A stretch of 64,000 bases of DNA. It comes from Anthropogastromicrobium chipingensis_A. Its GTDB lineage: Bacteria; Bacillota; Clostridia; Lachnospirales; Lachnospiraceae. This document shows positions 36,007-44,400 of this stretch, one piece after another. The position numbers and the translations under genes were made by a program. A model generated the notes under the pieces. It was not told the origin of the DNA. It ran no database searches and saw only the letters and a list, made by a program, of their open reading frames with translations. The stretch's first letter is position 1. Every line of letters begins with the position of its first letter. Location of the stretch: assembly GCA_963605535.1 (NCBI GenBank), contig CAVCXB010000002.1:1-64000 (forward strand), given 5' to 3'.

Positions 36007-37617
36007 TTGAGCGTATTTAGAAAGAAAAGAAAAGGCAGCATAGCTGCAAGGAATGTTCGCTTTGGTATAGCAGTGGGTCTTCTTTGTGGTCTGGTGCTGG
36101 GAAACAGCGCGGATGTGGCACTGCAAAGTTATGCAGAGCATACATTAGGCGTTATGGGCATTACAGGAGTACAGGCTGCTGAGAATGCGAATACACTGGG
36201 AATTGGTGTGTCAGCAGAAGGGTACTGTGTGATGAATGCGGATACCGGGGAGATTGTATTGCAGAACAATGCAGACGAGCAGTTCCATCCAGCAAGTATT
36301 ACAAAGATTATGACATTGCTGGTGACAGTAGAAAATTGTGAAATGCTGGATCTTGTGACGACCGTATCAGAGAATGCATTAAATCAGATTGCACCGTTGA
36401 GTTCCACGCTTCATCCGATGCCAAAGCCGGGCGAACAGTTCACCATCCGAGATTTACTCTATGGTCTCACAATGTGTTCTGGCAATGAATGCGCAAATAT
36501 TTTGGCAGAGGCGGTAAGCGGCGATATTGACAGCTTTGTGGAGCTGATGAATGAGCGGGCAAAGGAAGCCGGAGCGATCAATACACATTTTTCGAACCCA
36601 CACGGACTTGATGCAGATGATCATCTGACGACCGCCCATGATATGGCACTTATTATGAAAGCTGCACTGGAAAATCCAGTGGCAAGAGAGATCCTTTCGG
36701 CAAAGACCTACACGATTTCGGCAACAGAATATGCATCGGAGCGCGCGATGGCCAGCGGTCATAAGATGGTTTCCGGTGAGTTTGCATGTGAAGGCGTCTA
36801 TGCAGGAAAGCCCGGTTATACGAGGCTGGCACAGTCTACACTTGTGACGGCAGCGGAGCGCGGAAATGTGAATCTGATCGCAGTGGTAATGAAATCGGAT
36901 TCAGGCGTCAGCTATGAGGATACAAGCCTTCTGCTCGACAACGCCTACGCAAAGCTGAACAACTGGGGGCTGACCGGTGGCTTTAATGTGTATCATCCGC
37001 GTGTGACAGAGATAGACGATACTGGATTTACGGTAACGTGGGATGTCGGATCGGATGCGGTGCGTGCAGAGTTTCCAGTTTGGATCGAATATGACAGCAC
37101 AGATACGCTGACAAAAGACACAGCAGAGGTGACAGGGGATACCATTTCGTATCGTGTGAATCTGTCTGACCATGCTGGAAAAACAGGCGTGTACACGGTG
37201 CAGGCGTATGTGTACAATGCAGCTGGAGAGTCAAAGGTTTGCTCCCTTAAGGTGTTAGCAGGAGTCGGCGATCAGAAGGGCTTTGTGAACTGGAATGGAG
37301 CCACCTACTATGTGCATGAAAATGGAGCGCTTGGGCTTCAGTGGCAGGAACTAGCAGAAGGCTGCTATTACTTTGATTATACGACAGGGCAGATGTATAC
37401 GGGCTGGCTGGACGGTGATACAAAGTTTTATCTGGACCCAGATGGAAAGATGCATACGGGCTGGCTGACACTCGATGGAAAGCAATACTATTTTTATCAG
37501 GCAGGCGATATGGTGACTGGAAAGATGACCATCGGAAACGGAAACTATTATTTTGATGAAAATGGTGTGCTGCAGTCCGGGCATGCGCTGCCACAGGCTC
37601 CGTCTCTGCATGAATGA
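36007..37617 (+). CDS. D-alanyl-D-alanine carboxypeptidase with cell-wall-binding repeats
   Basis: A 536-residue exported peptidase S11 (DacA/DacF type) that trims pentapeptides in peptidoglycan. An N-terminal signal/anchor helix spans about 17-35. The active-site serine is Ser97 in PASITK (Lys100), and the second motif SGN is at 158-160. The third motif reads KPG (268-270) instead of the usual KTG. After the catalytic domain and a beta-sandwich linker come YG/GW-type repeats (about 425-525; TGWL, YYF, GKMHTGW), as in choline- or glucan-binding modules. Translation starts at TTG 36007 after GGAAGGA. The binding repeats on a small carboxypeptidase are uncommon but known in Lachnospiraceae. Confidence 0.88.
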   Translation: MSVFRKKRKGSIAARNVRFGIAVGLLCGLVLGNSADVALQSYAEHTLGVMGITGVQAAENANTLGIGVSAEGYCVMNADTGEIVLQNNADEQFHPASITKIMTLLVTVENCEMLDLVTTVSENALNQIAPLSSTLHPMPKPGEQFTIRDLLYGLTMCSGNECANILAEAVSGDIDSFVELMNERAKEAGAINTHFSNPHGLDADDHLTTAHDMALIMKAALENPVAREILSAKTYTISATEYASERAMASGHKMVSGEFACEGVYAGKPGYTRLAQSTLVTAAERGNVNLIAVVMKSDSGVSYEDTSLLLDNAYAKLNNWGLTGGFNVYHPRVTEIDDTGFTVTWDVGSDAVRAEFPVWIEYDSTDTLTKDTAEVTGDTISYRVNLSDHAGKTGVYTVQAYVYNAAGESKVCSLKVLAGVGDQKGFVNWNGATYYVHENGALGLQWQELAEGCYYFDYTTGQMYTGWLDGDTKFYLDPDGKMHTGWLTLDGKQYYFYQAGDMVTGKMTIGNGNYYFDENGVLQSGHALPQAPSLHE

Positions 37618-37770
37618 TGCAGAGTATTTCGATTGAAATAGAAGCAGTAGAAATAGAAACAGACAGAAATGATCAAAACAATAGATACGATCGAAAATAG
37701 AACGTATTGATAACGATCAATAAAAGAAACATTCAACTAATCAAAGAAACGATAAAAGAGGGATAGTTTT

Positions 37771-38727
37771 ATGAAGTGGAAAAAGTTTACAATTCAGACA
37801 ACAACAGCGGCAGAGGATTTCATCAGTGAGAAATTAAGCGAGATTGGCATTGAGGGAATCGAGATTGAGGATAAGGTCGAGCTGACCGAGAACGATACAA
37901 AGGGCATGTTTATTGACGTGCTTCCAGACTTAGGACCAGATGACGGCGAGGCAAAGGTTAGCTTTTATCTGGATGATACCTATGATGTACCGGCAACACT
38001 GGCAGCAGTAAAGCTGGCATTAGAGGAAGTCAGTGTCTATGTAAATGCAGGTTCCTGTGAGATTACCGCATCCGAGACCGAGGATAAGGACTGGATGAAC
38101 AACTGGAAGCAGTATTTCAAGCCGTTTGTTGTCGATGATCTGTTAATCAAGCCAACCTGGGAGGAGATCCCAGAGGGCATGGAGGGTAAGAAGCTGATCC
38201 AGATTGACCCAGGTATGGCATTTGGAACGGGAAAGCATGAGACCACACAGCTTTGTATCGCAGGTATCCGCAAGTATGTAAAGCCGGGTGATGCCGTTCT
38301 GGACGTTGGAACCGGAAGTGGTATTTTATCCATCTGTGCGTTACTCAGTGGTGCAGATCATGTAGTAGGAACCGATCTTGATGAGAATGCGATTGACGCG
38401 GCACATGAGAATGCGGAAGTAAACGGCATTACACCAGAGCAGTATAAGGTTCTGATTGGAAATCTGATTGACGATCAGGCCATCAAGGATGAAGTCGGCT
38501 ATGAGGCATATGATGTTGTCGTAGCAAATATTCTGGCAGATGTTATCATCGCATTGCAGGCAGTGGTAGCCGTTCATGTAAAGCACGGCGGAATCTTTAT
38601 CACCTCTGGTATCATTGATATGAAGGAGCAGGCTGTTCTGGATGCATTCGCAAAGAATCCAGAGTTCGAGGTGATTGACGTATTGCATCAGGGCGAGTGG
38701 GTTTCCATCGTAACAAGAAGGAAGTAA
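37771..38727 (+). CDS. prmA: Ribosomal protein L11 methyltransferase
   Basis: A 318-residue SAM-dependent methyltransferase that trimethylates ribosomal protein L11. The N-terminal substrate-recognition domain (about 1-100) begins WKKFTIQTTTAAEDFISE. The methyltransferase domain has IDPGMAFGTGKHETT, the SAM motif VLDVGTGSGILSI, GTDLDENAID and the NILADVI catalytic loop. It is followed after 4 bp by rsmE, a pairing conserved widely in Firmicutes (dnaJ-prmA-rsmE). AGAGGGA precedes the ATG. A 7-bp stem (TATTGAT/ATCAATA) lies at 37705-37722 in the upstream gap. Confidence 0.95.
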   Translation: MKWKKFTIQTTTAAEDFISEKLSEIGIEGIEIEDKVELTENDTKGMFIDVLPDLGPDDGEAKVSFYLDDTYDVPATLAAVKLALEEVSVYVNAGSCEITASETEDKDWMNNWKQYFKPFVVDDLLIKPTWEEIPEGMEGKKLIQIDPGMAFGTGKHETTQLCIAGIRKYVKPGDAVLDVGTGSGILSICALLSGADHVVGTDLDENAIDAAHENAEVNGITPEQYKVLIGNLIDDQAIKDEVGYEAYDVVVANILADVIIALQAVVAVHVKHGGIFITSGIIDMKEQAVLDAFAKNPEFEVIDVLHQGEWVSIVTRRK

Positions 38728-38731
38728 TCAT

Positions 38732-39466
38732 ATGTATCATTTTTTTATACAGCCAGAGCAGGTGGCCGCACAGGAGGTTACGATCCTCGGAAGTGATGTG
38801 AATCATATTAAAAATGTGCTTCGTATGAAAATCGGTGAGAAGATTTGCGTCAATGATGGCAGCCATGAATATCTGTGCAGCATTGCGCAGCTTGAAACAG
38901 AGTCTGTAACAGCAACAATCGAGCAGGTAAGCGACAAGACAAGTGAGCTTCCGGCAAAGATTGTGCTGTTTCAGGGACTTCCCAAGGCCGATAAGATGGA
39001 GACGATCATTCAAAAGTGCATCGAGCTTGGCGTCTATGAGATCGTTCCAGTGCAGATGAAGCGCTGCGTAGTTAAGCTGGACAGCAAAAAAGAAGAAGCA
39101 AAAAGAAAGCGTTGGCAGGCAATTTCCGAGAGCGCTGCAAAGCAGGCGGGACGCGGCCTGATTCCCGAGGTGCATCCGTTAATGACTTACAAGGAGGCAC
39201 TTGCATATGCAGCCAGCATGGAGCATATCTTAGTCCCATTTGAGCATGCTAAGAATATGGAGGCAACACGCACGGCGCTCAGTGCGGTAAAACCGGGCGA
39301 GCAGGCAGCCATTTTCATCGGTCCGGAAGGCGGCTTTGAGGATGAAGAGATCACGCAGGCAGAAAATCAGGGTGCACAGGCAATCACGCTTGGAAGACGA
39401 ATTTTACGAACGGAAACAGCCGGAATGGCAGTGCTTGCCATGCTCGGATACGTATTGGAGGAATAA
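38732..39466 (+). CDS. rsmE: 16S rRNA (uracil1498-N3)-methyltransferase
   Basis: A 244-residue SPOUT-class enzyme. The N-terminal PUA-like domain (VNHIKNVLRMKIGEKICVNDG) is followed by the knotted domain with LFQGLPKADKMETIIQKCIELGV, RWQAISESAAKQAGRG, FIGPEGGFEDEEI and LGRRILRTETAGMAVL. All are typical and the length is normal. It makes m3U1498 in the 30S decoding region. It is translationally linked to prmA (AAGGAAG inside the prmA end) and to the cysteine desulfurase gene 3 bp downstream. Confidence 0.95.
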   Translation: MYHFFIQPEQVAAQEVTILGSDVNHIKNVLRMKIGEKICVNDGSHEYLCSIAQLETESVTATIEQVSDKTSELPAKIVLFQGLPKADKMETIIQKCIELGVYEIVPVQMKRCVVKLDSKKEEAKRKRWQAISESAAKQAGRGLIPEVHPLMTYKEALAYAASMEHILVPFEHAKNMEATRTALSAVKPGEQAAIFIGPEGGFEDEEITQAENQGAQAITLGRRILRTETAGMAVLAMLGYVLEE

Positions 39467-39469
39467 GAA

Positions 39470-40648
39470 ATGGAAGCATATTTGGATAATTCAGCGACAA
39501 CGCGTGTGAATGCGCAGGTGCAGGAACTGATGAAAAAACTGATGGACGTTGACTTTGGAAATCCATCATCCCGTCATCAGAAGGGTGTGGTGGCAGAAGG
39601 CTACATCAAGGAAGCCAGACAGCGCATCGCATCCACACTGAAAGTCGATTCAAAGGAGCTGATCATTACCTCTGGTGGCACCGAGTCCAACAATATGGCA
39701 TTGATCGGAACGGCACTTTCTGCAAAGCGAAAGGGAAATCATATCATCACAACGGCGATTGAGCATCCAAGTGTAAAGGCAACTGCTTCCTTCCTGGAAG
39801 AACAGGGCTTTCGCATCACGTTTCTTCCTGTTGACCACAGGGGATTGATTTCTCTGGAACAGTTAAAGGAAGCACTGACACCGGATACGATTCTGGTATC
39901 CATTATGTATGTCAACAACGAGATTGGTACGATTCAGCCAGTAGAGGAAGCTGCAAAGCTGGTACATAGTATGGTTTCGGGTGCAGTATTCCATGTTGAT
40001 GCGATTCAGGCGTATGGCAAGCTTATCATTCGTCCAAAGCAGCAGGGAATTGATCTGTTATCCGTCAGTTCCCATAAGTTCCACGGCCCGAAGGGCGCAG
40101 GTTTCTTATATTGTAGCAGCAAGGTAAATTTGCATCCGATTATTTTCGGAGGCGGTCAGCAGGCTGGTATGCGCTCCGGAACCGAGAATGTGCCGGGAGC
40201 AGCTGGAATGGGACTGGCTGCACAGATTGCCTATCAGCAGTTTGAGCAGAAAAAGGCTCATTTAAATGAACTTCGCCGTTACTTTTTGGAGGGCATTCAT
40301 CAGCTTGACGGCATTACCGTAAACGGTTGGGATGAGATGGTGGATGGTGAGGAATGCTTAGACAGACGTGCACCGCATATCGTGAGTGTTAGCTTTGCCG
40401 GTGTGCGAAGTGAGGTCCTTTTAAATGCGCTGAGTGACCGTGGAATCTACGTTTCATCGGGAAGCGCATGCTCTTCCAATCATCCGGCATTGTCCACAAC
40501 GCTTCAGGCAATCGGACTGGATAAGCCCCTGCTTGAGGGAACGCTTCGTTTTTCCTTCTGTGAGGAGACAACGACAGAGGAGTTGGATGCGGCACTGGTA
40601 GCGTTAAAGGAGTTTCTTCCGATGCTTCGCCGTTATACCAGACGATAA
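39470..40648 (+). CDS. Cysteine desulfurase (NifS/IscS family)
   Basis: A 392-residue PLP enzyme that takes sulfur from cysteine. It starts MEAYLDNSATTRVN. It contains TSGGTESNN, the PLP lysine in SVSSHKFHGPKGAGF, RSGTENV, and the flexible loop with catalytic cysteine SSGSACSSNHP. thiI follows, with its own gap of 148 bp. The order resembles the NifZ-ThiI pair of Bacillus subtilis, where the desulfurase supplies sulfur for 4-thiouridine. By context this enzyme likely serves ThiI. Confidence 0.92.
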   Translation: MEAYLDNSATTRVNAQVQELMKKLMDVDFGNPSSRHQKGVVAEGYIKEARQRIASTLKVDSKELIITSGGTESNNMALIGTALSAKRKGNHIITTAIEHPSVKATASFLEEQGFRITFLPVDHRGLISLEQLKEALTPDTILVSIMYVNNEIGTIQPVEEAAKLVHSMVSGAVFHVDAIQAYGKLIIRPKQQGIDLLSVSSHKFHGPKGAGFLYCSSKVNLHPIIFGGGQQAGMRSGTENVPGAAGMGLAAQIAYQQFEQKKAHLNELRRYFLEGIHQLDGITVNGWDEMVDGEECLDRRAPHIVSVSFAGVRSEVLLNALSDRGIYVSSGSACSSNHPALSTTLQAIGLDKPLLEGTLRFSFCEETTTEELDAALVALKEFLPMLRRYTRR

Positions 40649-40695
40649 ATCATAACGAAATAATCGAATGACGCAAAATGGATTTGAGCAAAGAA

Positions 40696-40716
40696 ATAAA
40701 CTTATGATAAGTTTAT
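40696..40716. promoter_or_regulatory. 21-bp perfect palindrome before thiI
   Basis: ATAAACTTAT-G-ATAAGTTTAT is a perfect dyad with a single central base. It is AT-rich and not followed by T, so an operator is more likely than a terminator. It sits about 80 bp before the thiI start. Confidence 0.45.
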
Positions 40717-40796
40717 CGTTTATATGGAAAGAATGAAATAGAAAACAAAATTTTTAACTCGATCCATGAACATAGAATTGTGAGGAAAAAAGAAAC

Positions 40797-41984
40797 ATGA
40801 AATATCATGCATTTTTGATAAAGTATGCCGAGATCGGCATAAAGGGAAAGAACCGCTACTTGTTTGAAGATGCGCTCGTAAAGCATATCCGTCTGGCAAT
40901 GGAGCGTGTTGAGGGTGAGTTTGAGGTAAAGAAGGAGTCTGGCCGTATCTACGTGCAGGCGCTCAGCGAGTACGATTTTGATGAGGCAGTCGATGCGTTA
41001 AAGCATGTGTTTGGTATCGTATGGATTTGCCCGGTTGTTCAGCTTGCAGATGAGGGCTATGACAAGCTTGCAGAGCAGGTTGTCGAGTACATGGGAAATG
41101 TGTATCCGCAGGCAGATTATACCTTTAAGGTACACAGCCGCCGTGCGAGAAAGAACTATCCAAAGGATTCTCAGCAGTTGAATGCCGATCTGGGTGAGGC
41201 GATTTTAAACGCATACGAAAATGTACGTGTTGACGTACACAATCCGCAGGTACTGCTCTCCGTTGAGATTCGTGATACTTGTATCAACGTATATTCGGTA
41301 TCCATCCCAGGTGCAGGCGGTATGCCGGTCGGCACAGCAGGAAAGGCAATGTTACTTTTGTCTGGCGGAATTGACTCTCCGGTAGCGGGCTATATGATCG
41401 CAAAGAGAGGCGTTACCATTGAGGCTGTTTATTTCCATGCACCGCCATACACCAGCGAGAGAGCAAAGCAGAAGGTTGTTGATTTGGCAAAGCTTGTGTC
41501 GAAATATGCGACACCAATTAAGCTGCATGTCATCAACTTTACCGACATTCAGCTCTATATTTACGATGCATGCCCGCATGAGGAGCTGACCATTATCATG
41601 CGCCGTTATATGATGCGTATCGCGGAACGTATCGCAATCAAAGAGGGCTGCCACGGTCTGATCACTGGTGAGAGCATTGGACAGGTAGCATCCCAGACCA
41701 TGCAGAGTCTGATGGCGACAAATGAGGTTTGTACCCTTCCAGTTTATCGCCCAGTAATCGGTTTTGATAAGCAGGAGATCGTTGACGTCGCAGAAAAGAT
41801 TGATACCTTTGAGACTTCCATTCAGCCGTATGAGGACTGCTGTACCATTTTCGTGGCAAAGCATCCAGTTACAAAGCCAAATGTAAAGGTAATTCGCAAC
41901 TCTGAGAAGAAGCTTGAAGAAAAGATTGATGCGATGGTAGAAGAAGCCATCAATACCGCAGAGGTTATCTGGTGTAAGGCCTAA
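40797..41984 (+). CDS. thiI: tRNA 4-thiouridine synthase ThiI
   Basis: A 395-residue enzyme that thiolates U8 of tRNA. The N-terminal ferredoxin-like and THUMP domains (about 1-165; KYAEIGIKGKNRYLFE, FKVHSRRARKNYP) bind tRNA. The C-terminal PP-loop pyrophosphatase has LLLSGGIDSPVAGY, TGESIGQVASQTMQ and YEDCCTIF. The C-terminal rhodanese domain of E. coli ThiI is absent, as in Bacillus, so sulfur must come directly from the upstream cysteine desulfurase. A GAGG site precedes the ATG. Confidence 0.95.
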   Translation: MKYHAFLIKYAEIGIKGKNRYLFEDALVKHIRLAMERVEGEFEVKKESGRIYVQALSEYDFDEAVDALKHVFGIVWICPVVQLADEGYDKLAEQVVEYMGNVYPQADYTFKVHSRRARKNYPKDSQQLNADLGEAILNAYENVRVDVHNPQVLLSVEIRDTCINVYSVSIPGAGGMPVGTAGKAMLLLSGGIDSPVAGYMIAKRGVTIEAVYFHAPPYTSERAKQKVVDLAKLVSKYATPIKLHVINFTDIQLYIYDACPHEELTIIMRRYMMRIAERIAIKEGCHGLITGESIGQVASQTMQSLMATNEVCTLPVYRPVIGFDKQEIVDVAEKIDTFETSIQPYEDCCTIFVAKHPVTKPNVKVIRNSEKKLEEKIDAMVEEAINTAEVIWCKA

Positions 41985-41988
41985 TATT

Positions 41989-42038
41989 ACAGTTCACAGG
42001 ACGCCAATTCGCAAAACCGCACGTTTTGTGTGAACTGT
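41989..42038. repeat. AGTTCA/GGACGCC palindrome, copy 1
   Basis: ACAGTTCACA (41989-41998) pairs perfectly with TGTGAACTGT (42029-42038). Inside are GGACGCC and a second stem CAAAAC/GTTTTG. Related palindromes lie at 43879-43902 and 51866-51904, each straight after a gene end. Confidence 0.6.
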
Positions 42039-42041
42039 GGC

Positions 42042-42071
42042 AAAAAAATGGGCATCACGGATGTGATGCCC
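42042..42071 (-). terminator. Terminator of the HPr-like gene
   Basis: On the minus strand GGGCATCAC (42071-42063) and GTGATGCCC (42058-42050) form a 9-bp stem with a 4-nt loop, followed by A and seven T. It ends the HPr-like transcript against convergent thiI. Confidence 0.88.
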
Positions 42072-42114
42072 TGCTCGGTCAGATAAAATAATCTCTGAAT
42101 TTGATTTGAAAGAA

Positions 42115-42348
42115 TTACTTGATGATGTATGGTTCCAGAACCTTCATAACGTCGTCAAGATTCTTTTCTTCATGGATGTTTAAGTCGATCGGCTTGGAAA
42201 GATCCAGAGAGAAGATACCCATGATGGATTTTGCGTCGATAACGTATCTTCCGGATACCAGGTCAAAATCAGAATCAAACTTGGTCAGGTCATTTACAAA
42301 AGACTTAACCTTGTCGATAGAATTTAAACAAATTTTTACTGTAACCAT
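42115..42348 (-). CDS. HPr-like protein without the phosphorylatable histidine
   Basis: A 77-residue HPr-fold protein. The regulatory serine region AKSIMGIFSLDL (39-50) matches the Ser46 loop of HPr (Ser41 here). The histidine of the GLHARPA loop is missing: the corresponding segment reads LNSIDKVKSFV. It therefore cannot relay PTS phosphate in the usual way, but it could be phosphorylated on serine, like Crh of Bacillus, and act with CcpA. That is inference. It is the only minus-strand gene in the right two thirds. AGGAGG precedes the ATG, and it has its own terminator. Confidence 0.8.
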   Translation of the reverse strand: MVTVKICLNSIDKVKSFVNDLTKFDSDFDLVSGRYVIDAKSIMGIFSLDLSKPIDLNIHEEKNLDDVMKVLEPYIIK

Positions 42349-42566
42349 GATAATTCCCTCCTGTGAAGATGATGCTTATGAGTTTTTAATGCGTTTGTTT
42401 GAGATAAATTTACTGTTTTCAAGAACAGAATATATCATAACAACAAACACATTTCTTTAGTTTTATACTACTTGTTCGGGAGCGAAAAGTCAAGGTTTAT
42501 TTCACAGAAAAATGAAACTATTCGAGTAAGTTTTCGATAAACTCGACAGAAAGGAAAAAGAAAAAT

Positions 42567-43874
42567 ATGGGAAGACGGGCAGCATTTCATACACTCGGCT
42601 GCAAGGTCAATGCATATGAGACGGAAGCAATGGAAGAACTGCTGCAGACAGCAGGATACGACATTGTTCCGTTTAACGAACAGGCAGATGTTTATGTTGT
42701 CAATACCTGTTCTGTTACAAACATTGCGGAGCGCAAATCAAGACAGATGCTGCACCGCGCAAAGAAGCTAAATCCTGAGGCCGTCGTTGTAGCGACGGGC
42801 TGCTATGTACAGGTAAGTGAGGAAGAGGCAAAGGCAGACGAGGCTGTGGATCTCGTGCTTGGAAACAACCAGAAGCGCCAGATTGTTTCTGCTCTTGATG
42901 CTTATTTTGAGGGAAGAACCTTTGATGAGGTGCTTGCAGACGTGGAGAAAGAGCAGTACGAGGAGCTTGAAGTCAGCACGGTTCTGGAGCACACGAGAGC
43001 CTTTGTAAAGGTACAGGATGGCTGCAATCAGTTCTGTAGTTATTGCATCATTCCGTATGCGAGAGGCCGTGTGCGCAGCCGCCGTATGGAAAACGTAATA
43101 TCGGAAATCAAGCGTCTGGCAGGGGCAGGCATTCAGGAGGTTGTCCTGACGGGTATTCATTTAAGCTCATATGGAAGGGAAATTGATGGAGAGAGTCATT
43201 TAATTGAACTGATCGAAGCCATCCATCCGATCGAGGGCATCAATCGCATCCGCCTTGGCTCTCTCGAGCCACGCATCATCACCGAGGAGTTTGTTGGACA
43301 CTTAAAGAAGCTTCACAAGGTATGTCCACATTTCCATTTATCTTTGCAGAGTGGATGTGAGGCAACCTTAAAGCGTATGAATAGACATTACACGTCGGAG
43401 GAATACTATGAAAAGTGTCAGCTTCTTCGGGAAAACTTTGAGCATCCGGCGATCACAACAGACGTAATCGTAGGTTTCCCGGGCGAGACAGAAGAAGAGT
43501 TTGAGGAAACCAGACAGTTTCTTGAAAAAGTTCACTTTTACGAGATGCATATTTTCCGCTACTCCAGAAGAAAGGGAACCAGAGCGGATAAGATGGAAAA
43601 TCAGGTACCAGATGAGAAAAAGGCACAGCGAAGCAGTATTCTTTCTGAGCTTGAGGCAAAAATGACGAAGGATTTTCGCGCGCAGTGGACCGGAAAGAAG
43701 GTCAAGGTATTATTGGAGGAACGCCAGGAATTGAATAGCAGTTCCTATATGGTCGGTCATACGCCAGAGTACATAAAATGTGCAGTAAAGACGGATGCGC
43801 CGGACAATACGATCATTGACGTGGTCATCGAGGGTGAACTGACCGCGGATATAATGGAGGCAAGACAAGTATAA
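42567..43874 (+). CDS. mtaB: tRNA (ms2t6A37) methylthiotransferase MtaB
   Basis: A 435-residue radical SAM enzyme that adds a methylthio group to t6A37 of tRNA. The N-terminal UPF0004 domain starts RRAAFHTLGCKVNAYET with conserved cysteines (LGCK, NTCSVT, TGCY) for one 4Fe-4S cluster. The radical SAM motif CNQFCSYC binds the second. A C-terminal TRAM domain follows (WTGKKVKVLLEE...). GCK-VN-YET and RS-R are typical of MtaB rather than MiaB. It is preceded by AAAGGAA. Confidence 0.93.
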   Translation: MGRRAAFHTLGCKVNAYETEAMEELLQTAGYDIVPFNEQADVYVVNTCSVTNIAERKSRQMLHRAKKLNPEAVVVATGCYVQVSEEEAKADEAVDLVLGNNQKRQIVSALDAYFEGRTFDEVLADVEKEQYEELEVSTVLEHTRAFVKVQDGCNQFCSYCIIPYARGRVRSRRMENVISEIKRLAGAGIQEVVLTGIHLSSYGREIDGESHLIELIEAIHPIEGINRIRLGSLEPRIITEEFVGHLKKLHKVCPHFHLSLQSGCEATLKRMNRHYTSEEYYEKCQLLRENFEHPAITTDVIVGFPGETEEEFEETRQFLEKVHFYEMHIFRYSRRKGTRADKMENQVPDEKKAQRSSILSELEAKMTKDFRAQWTGKKVKVLLEERQELNSSSYMVGHTPEYIKCAVKTDAPDNTIIDVVIEGELTADIMEARQV

Positions 43875-43878
43875 GGGG

Positions 43879-43902
43879 CAGTTCAGGGGACGCCCTGAAC
43901 TG
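43879..43902. repeat. AGTTCA/GGACGCC palindrome, copy 2
   Basis: CAGTTCAGGG and CCCTGAACTG form a perfect 10-bp stem with loop GACG, directly after mtaB. No T run follows on either strand within a few bases, so it is at best a poor terminator. The core GGGACGCCC is shared with the copies at 41989 and 51866. Confidence 0.65.
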
Positions 43903-43918
43903 GTGAATAAAAAAACAC

Positions 43919-43947
43919 TTGCCGAAAGAGGCGAAATGTATTACAAT
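43919..43947 (+). promoter_or_regulatory. Promoter of ireB-ruvX-DUF1292
   Basis: TTGCCG (43919-43924) and TACAAT (43942-43947) are exactly 17 bp apart, 45 bp before the ireB start. Confidence 0.6.
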
Positions 43948-43991
43948 ATTATTGTTTAGCAGGTTTTGGACTGTAGGAAGGGCGTGAATCA

Positions 43992-44255
43992 ATGGCAGAT
44001 TTAAAAAATACTCAATTTATCGATGTCAATCAGACAAAGCGAATTTCAGTCTCAGAAGTCATTCTGAGAGTATATCAGGCACTGGTGGAGAGGGGGTACA
44101 ATCCGGTCAACCAGATTGTTGGATATATCATGTCTGGAGACCCCACCTATATTACCAGCCACAACAATGCAAGAAGCCTCATCATGAAGGTTGAACGAGA
44201 CGAGATTCTCGAAGAACTGATGAGAAACTATGTAGAAACCAAGTGCAAGGACTGA
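43992..44255 (+). CDS. ireB: IreB family regulatory phosphoprotein
   Basis: An 87-residue protein of the UPF0297/IreB (YrzL) family. It matches over its full length: the N-terminal DLKNTQFIDVNQTK segment, VYQALVERGYNPVNQIVGYIMSGDPTYITSHNNAR and MRNYVETK. In Enterococcus IreB is a substrate of the Ser/Thr kinase IreK in cell-wall stress signalling; phosphorylation is on N-terminal threonines, and Thr7/Thr15 are available here. It leads the conserved trio with ruvX and the DUF1292 gene. Confidence 0.94.
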   Translation: MADLKNTQFIDVNQTKRISVSEVILRVYQALVERGYNPVNQIVGYIMSGDPTYITSHNNARSLIMKVERDEILEELMRNYVETKCKD

Positions 44256-44285
44256 TTGATCGCAGCAGTTTCAGCGTCCACGAGG

Positions 44286-44360
44286 GAGATTCCTTTCGGT
44301 GAGATTTCTTTCAACGAGATTCCTTTCAACGAGCTCTCTTTTGATGAGATCTCTTTCAAC
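44286..44360 (+). repeat. Five tandem 15-bp repeats between ireB and ruvX
   Basis: Five direct units of 15 bp with consensus GAGATTCCTTTCAAC fill half of the 145-bp gap. All units keep the GAG start and the TTT core. The stretch is open in one frame and would read E-I-P/S-F-N repeats from a TTG at 44256, but there is no ribosome binding site. It is probably noncoding and may vary between strains. Confidence 0.8.
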
Positions 44361-44400
44361 GCTGACAACACTGCATTCATAGAAAAGGCAGAGAGAAAAA

